DNA from: a bacterium
Lineage (GTDB): Bacteria; Cyanobacteriota; Sericytochromatia; S15B-MN24; VGJW01
Direction of reading: 5' to 3'
NCBI GenBank assembly: GCA_021781555.1
Contig: JAJXWQ010000010.1
Coordinates: 1 to 62,332 of the forward strand
Length of the DNA: 62,332 nt
Shown here: in pieces, positions 59,926 through 62,332 of the stretch
Layout: each line of letters starts with the position of its first letter
How positions within the stretch are numbered: the stretch's first letter is position 1
Translations under genes and position numbers: made by a program
Notes under the pieces: generated by a model
Databases searched by the model: none
Seen by the model: the letters and a program-made list of their open reading frames with translations, nothing else
What the model was told of the DNA's origin: nothing

Positions 59926-60183
59926 CGTTCTCGGAGTCCAAACGCAGGGGGATGCACGGATATCGAAGCCGCTCGCGCCACCTCCTGCAGGACAGGTGGT
60001 TGCCGGAGGTGCCACCGACCAGGATTCGCCTTCTGAACGCGGTGGTCAAGCCTTGGGGACCCCGCAGCGCGAGGTAAAGGCCCAGAAAACCTCGCCGGGA
60101 AGCTCGGTTTGGACCTTCCGGGACTCGCCGGAAGCTCCGAGAATTTTTGCCTTCTGTCCCGCGGCTTTTGCAATGGCACGTGA

Positions 60184-60189
60184 TAGCCT
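60184..60189 (+). promoter_or_regulatory. Candidate extended -10 box upstream of the zinc-ribbon gene
   Basis: TAGCCT preceded by TGA, ending 9 bases before ATG 60199. The preceding 273 bp, shared with the divergent gene at 59925, hold a short CTTCCGG/CCGGAAG hairpin and nothing else I recognise. Confidence 0.4.
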
Positions 60190-60198
60190 GCGAAGCCG

Positions 60199-60975
60199 AT
60201 GCGAATCTCAAAGTCCCCGGAGGTCCGTCAGCTGGTCCTGGTCTGCCACGGCTGCGGCACCCGGCACCACCTGGCCGATCGCTTCTGCTCGCGCTGCGGA
60301 AGATCGCTGCTGGCAGGCGCCTCGGGCGCCTCGACCCGACCGCTGTCACGCCTTGTCTCGGGCAGAACGCCGGCGGCTCGGGTCGGCATCGCCCTCGGAT
60401 TGGTCGGCCTTGGCCTGGCGGCCCTGGCCCTCCAGCGCCTGCCGCCCCGCGTGACGCTGGCCGGGGTCGGACTGGGAGACCGTCCGGCCCGGGTGCTAGA
60501 GCTCCTCGGAAGACCCGCCTTCGCGCCGGCCGCGATGATCTGGAAAACCGGCCACTCGGCCGTGATGTGGCACTACGACCCGGATCTCGAGGCGGGCGGC
60601 GTCCCGAATCTATCGGTGACCTTCATCGACGGGCGGGTTCGACGCGTAGCCGCGCTGAGCCGCCGGTACGCGACGACCGACGGCCTGCGGGTGGGCGATT
60701 CTTTGGCCAAGGCCCGAGCTCTGTACGGGATCGGCATCGAGGGCGACACCTCCGACGGGCTGGTGCCGTACAAGTTCCTCTTCGGCCCGGAGGTAATCAA
60801 GGTGATCGTCGCCGCTGGCAATCCGACCTTGCTGGCCGTGGGCGTCGAGACCCCCGAGAACGTGACCCTGCAGGCGCCACCGTCCGGATCCAACGAGAGC
60901 CCGAATCCGGGATTTCCCGGCAGCGCCAAGCACGGGGAGCTGCCCTTGCCGGGGGGCGTCGGGACGGCCCTGTGA
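60199..60975 (+). CDS. Zinc-ribbon membrane protein
   Basis: A 258-residue protein. The N-terminal zinc ribbon has CHGC and CSRC (about 16-35). A single helix follows at about 60-78 (VGIALGLVGLGLAALAL). The outer part begins LAGVGLGDRPARVLELLGRP and has repeated GLRVGDSLAKARALYG-like segments, a pattern typical of short repeat domains of the SmpA/BamE-like type that sense or bind at the membrane. No enzymatic motif is seen. It is a likely transcript of its own, upstream of a convergent deacetylase-like gene. Confidence 0.75.
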   Translation: MRISKSPEVRQLVLVCHGCGTRHHLADRFCSRCGRSLLAGASGASTRPLSRLVSGRTPAARVGIALGLVGLGLAALALQRLPPRVTLAGVGLGDRPARVLELLGRPAFAPAAMIWKTGHSAVMWHYDPDLEAGGVPNLSVTFIDGRVRRVAALSRRYATTDGLRVGDSLAKARALYGIGIEGDTSDGLVPYKFLFGPEVIKVIVAAGNPTLLAVGVETPENVTLQAPPSGSNESPNPGFPGSAKHGELPLPGGVGTAL

Positions 60976-61014
60976 GCCCCGGCGGATCGCCGTCAGCAAG
61001 GTGGAAGGCTCGCT

Positions 61015-62061
61015 TCAGCCGTGCGATGGCACCGGCCACCACCGCGCCTGGATCTCCCGAATCTGCGCCAGGCGTTGCTGGATATCGCGTTCGGGTCCGA
61101 CAGCCGGCCCCGGTGCATCAGCCGGCACCGGAAGGCCAAGGACGGCTGCCGCCGTCGCCGTGATGCTGGCCGCGAGGGCCTCGAGATCGTAACCACCCTC
61201 GAGGACCAGAGCCAGGCGCCCCCCGCACAAGGCGTGGGCCCAGGCCGTCACGCGGGCCGCAAGCTCTGCGAAACCGGTGGCCGACAGCCGCATGCCACCG
61301 AGCGGATCGCGCCAGTGGGCGTCGTAGCCGGCCGACACCACGATGAGTTCCGGAGCAAAGGCCTCGACGATCGGCCCGATCAGCTCGTCGAACACCAGCT
61401 TGAAACCCTGGTCCCCGGTCCGCGGGGGCAGCGGGATGTTGACCGTCGTTCCCGCGGCGGCCCCGGTCCCGACGTCTTCGGCCGCCCCGGTGTGCGGAAA
61501 GATGCCCTGTTGGTGGGTCGAGACGTAGAGCACCTCGGGGTCCTCCGAAAAGATCGCCTCCGTGCCATTGCCGTGGTGTACGTCCCAGTCAAGGACGGCA
61601 ACCTTCCGGATCCCCAGCGCTTGCGCGTGGCGAACCGCGATCGCCGCGTTGTTGAGAAAGCAGAAGCCCATCGCCCGATCCAAGGACGCGTGGTGACCGG
61701 GCGGGCGTCCCAGCGCGAAAGCCGCTTCCCCGGCGACCGCCAGCTCCACGGACTGCACCGCCGCGCCGGCAGCCAGGCGCATCACCTGGCTGCTTTCACG
61801 ACTGGCGACCGTATCCGCATCGACGGCCCCTCCGCCTTCCGCACACAGGCGATCCAGCTGGGCGAGGTGGCGCTCCGGATGGACGCGGCGGATCTCCTCC
61901 ACCGTCGCCAGACGAGGTGCAAGAAATCCCAGCTTTTCGATCGTCCGCAGGGCCTGGTCAGCGACTCGCCACCGTTCCGGGCCCTCCACGTGGGTGAGGC
62001 CCGTGTCGTGCTGGGCAAAGACCGCGTCACTGATGACGTGCAGCACCGTGGCTCCTTCCAT
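61015..62061 (-). CDS. Histone-deacetylase-superfamily hydrolase
   Basis: A 348-residue zinc hydrolase of the HDAC/acetoin-utilisation (AcuC)/acetylpolyamine amidohydrolase superfamily. The active-site motifs are [14 protein letters not shown] (tandem His), [11 protein letters not shown] (Asp-x-His zinc ligands), [11 protein letters not shown] and [10 protein letters not shown] (third Asp). Such bacterial enzymes remove acetyl groups from small amines or proteins. ATG 62061 ([20 protein letters not shown]) is chosen over 62133, which would overlap the divergent KGG gene. Substrate unknown. Confidence 0.88.
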   Translation of the reverse strand: MEGATVLHVISDAVFAQHDTGLTHVEGPERWRVADQALRTIEKLGFLAPRLATVEEIRRVHPERHLAQLDRLCAEGGGAVDADTVASRESSQVMRLAAGAAVQSVELAVAGEAAFALGRPPGHHASLDRAMGFCFLNNAAIAVRHAQALGIRKVAVLDWDVHHGNGTEAIFSEDPEVLYVSTHQQGIFPHTGAAEDVGTGAAAGTTVNIPLPPRTGDQGFKLVFDELIGPIVEAFAPELIVVSAGYDAHWRDPLGGMRLSATGFAELAARVTAWAHALCGGRLALVLEGGYDLEALAASITATAAAVLGLPVPADAPGPAVGPERDIQQRLAQIREIQARWWPVPSHG

Positions 62062-62131
62062 CAGGTGGGCGTTGACTGCGTCCGTTGGGAGGTTAAGGTA
62101 AAGGCGCTCGAAATGCGAGAGGAGGACGGAC

Positions 62132-62332
62132 ATGGCGGAACGGCGCCAACAGGATCCCCGCGAGAAGGAGCCCAAGGGCGACATGACGGTTCGCGAGGCG
62201 GGTCATCTCGGGGGCGAGAAGGTCAAGGAGGAGCGCGGCCCGGAGTTCTTCTCCGAGATCGGCCACAAGGGCGGCCAGAAGGTCCGGGAGCTGATCGAAG
62301 AAGGCAAGCACGCCATGGAGATGGAGGAGGAA
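62132..62332 (+). CDS. KGG-repeat stress-induced protein (partial, runs off the window)
   Basis: The first 67 residues of a reading frame that remains open at the right edge of the window. It has [20 protein letters not shown] and [16 protein letters not shown], two KGG-type repeats typical of general stress proteins (GsiB/KGG family). The ribosome-binding site GAGAGGAGG is 7 bases before ATG 62132. It is divergent from the deacetylase gene. Such proteins are small, hydrophilic and induced by stress or starvation. Confidence 0.85.
   Translation, partial: MAERRQQDPREKEPKGDMTVREAGHLGGEKVKEERGPEFFSEIGHKGGQKVRELIEEGKHAMEMEEE

Overview
The window is a GC-rich (about two thirds G+C), gene-dense bacterial chromosome segment with 51 coding sequences that I can support (one runs off the right edge). 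I see no tRNA or rRNA gene, no CRISPR array and no intact transposase. Many genes start with GTG or TTG, overlap their neighbour by 4 bases (ATGA or GTGA), and have an extended -10 box almost touching the start codon. The envelope appears to be diderm: there are heptose kinase and isomerase genes, lipoproteins, and an LpxB-related protein of a type I recall from Cyanobacteria and Deinococcus-Thermus. The methionyl-tRNA synthetase has a Thermus-type zinc knuckle. I cannot name the lineage from this alone; a non-photosynthetic relative of Cyanobacteria or another deep-branching GC-rich phylum would fit.

Layout, left to right. 0-4.9 kb: LpxB-related protein, MsbA-type ABC exporter, GT2 glycosyltransferase, CPBP membrane protease. 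4.8-16 kb: XRE regulator, dnaX, mltG, pdhA, M20 peptidase, PadR regulator, pepP, metallophosphoesterase, an unknown gene, enoyl-CoA hydratase. 16.3-33.1 kb: a surface-polysaccharide locus in two blocks. The first holds a flippase, GT4, hddA, gmhA and GT4. The second holds a methyltransferase, GT4, a CapD/PglF-type dehydratase, a DegT aminotransferase and a PglC-type phosphoglycosyl transferase. Between them lie cysK-cysE, a second XRE regulator and metG-tatD. 33.1-35.9 kb: ferredoxin, thrB, lysC. 35.9-40.5 kb: secreted proteins, a lipoprotein esterase and a C39-like protease. 41-46 kb: ATP-grasp enzyme, GH63-type glucosidase, GT4. 46.1-50 kb: a tightly coupled minus-strand operon (proline-rich protein, coiled-coil protein, radical SAM enzyme, YD-repeat protein) whose function I do not recognise. 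50.3-62.3 kb: dnaE, two divergent TPR proteins, rpsT, a lipoprotein, small membrane proteins, a histone-deacetylase-like hydrolase and a KGG stress protein.

The most striking non-coding feature is a dispersed repeat. Four full copies are each exactly 108 bp counting a CTAG (or ATAG) at both ends, and about nine shorter or decayed copies are scattered between genes. In several cases the CTAG overlaps the TAG stop codon of the upstream gene, so the insertion leaves the protein unchanged. In one case (tatD) the repeat supplies the last residues and the stop codon. This looks like a small non-autonomous mobile element (MITE) that targets CTAG/YTAR sites, folds into a long hairpin, and may act as a 3' end or terminator.

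Other observations of note: a recurring TG-N-TANNNT box 6-11 bases before start codons (leaderless or nearly leaderless transcription), two paralogous XRE regulators that share a C-terminal region and each sit next to a repeat, two unrelated tandem-repeat arrays, an 11-bp G tract inside an esterase gene, and two cell-surface-like proteins with the same unusual N-terminal pattern.
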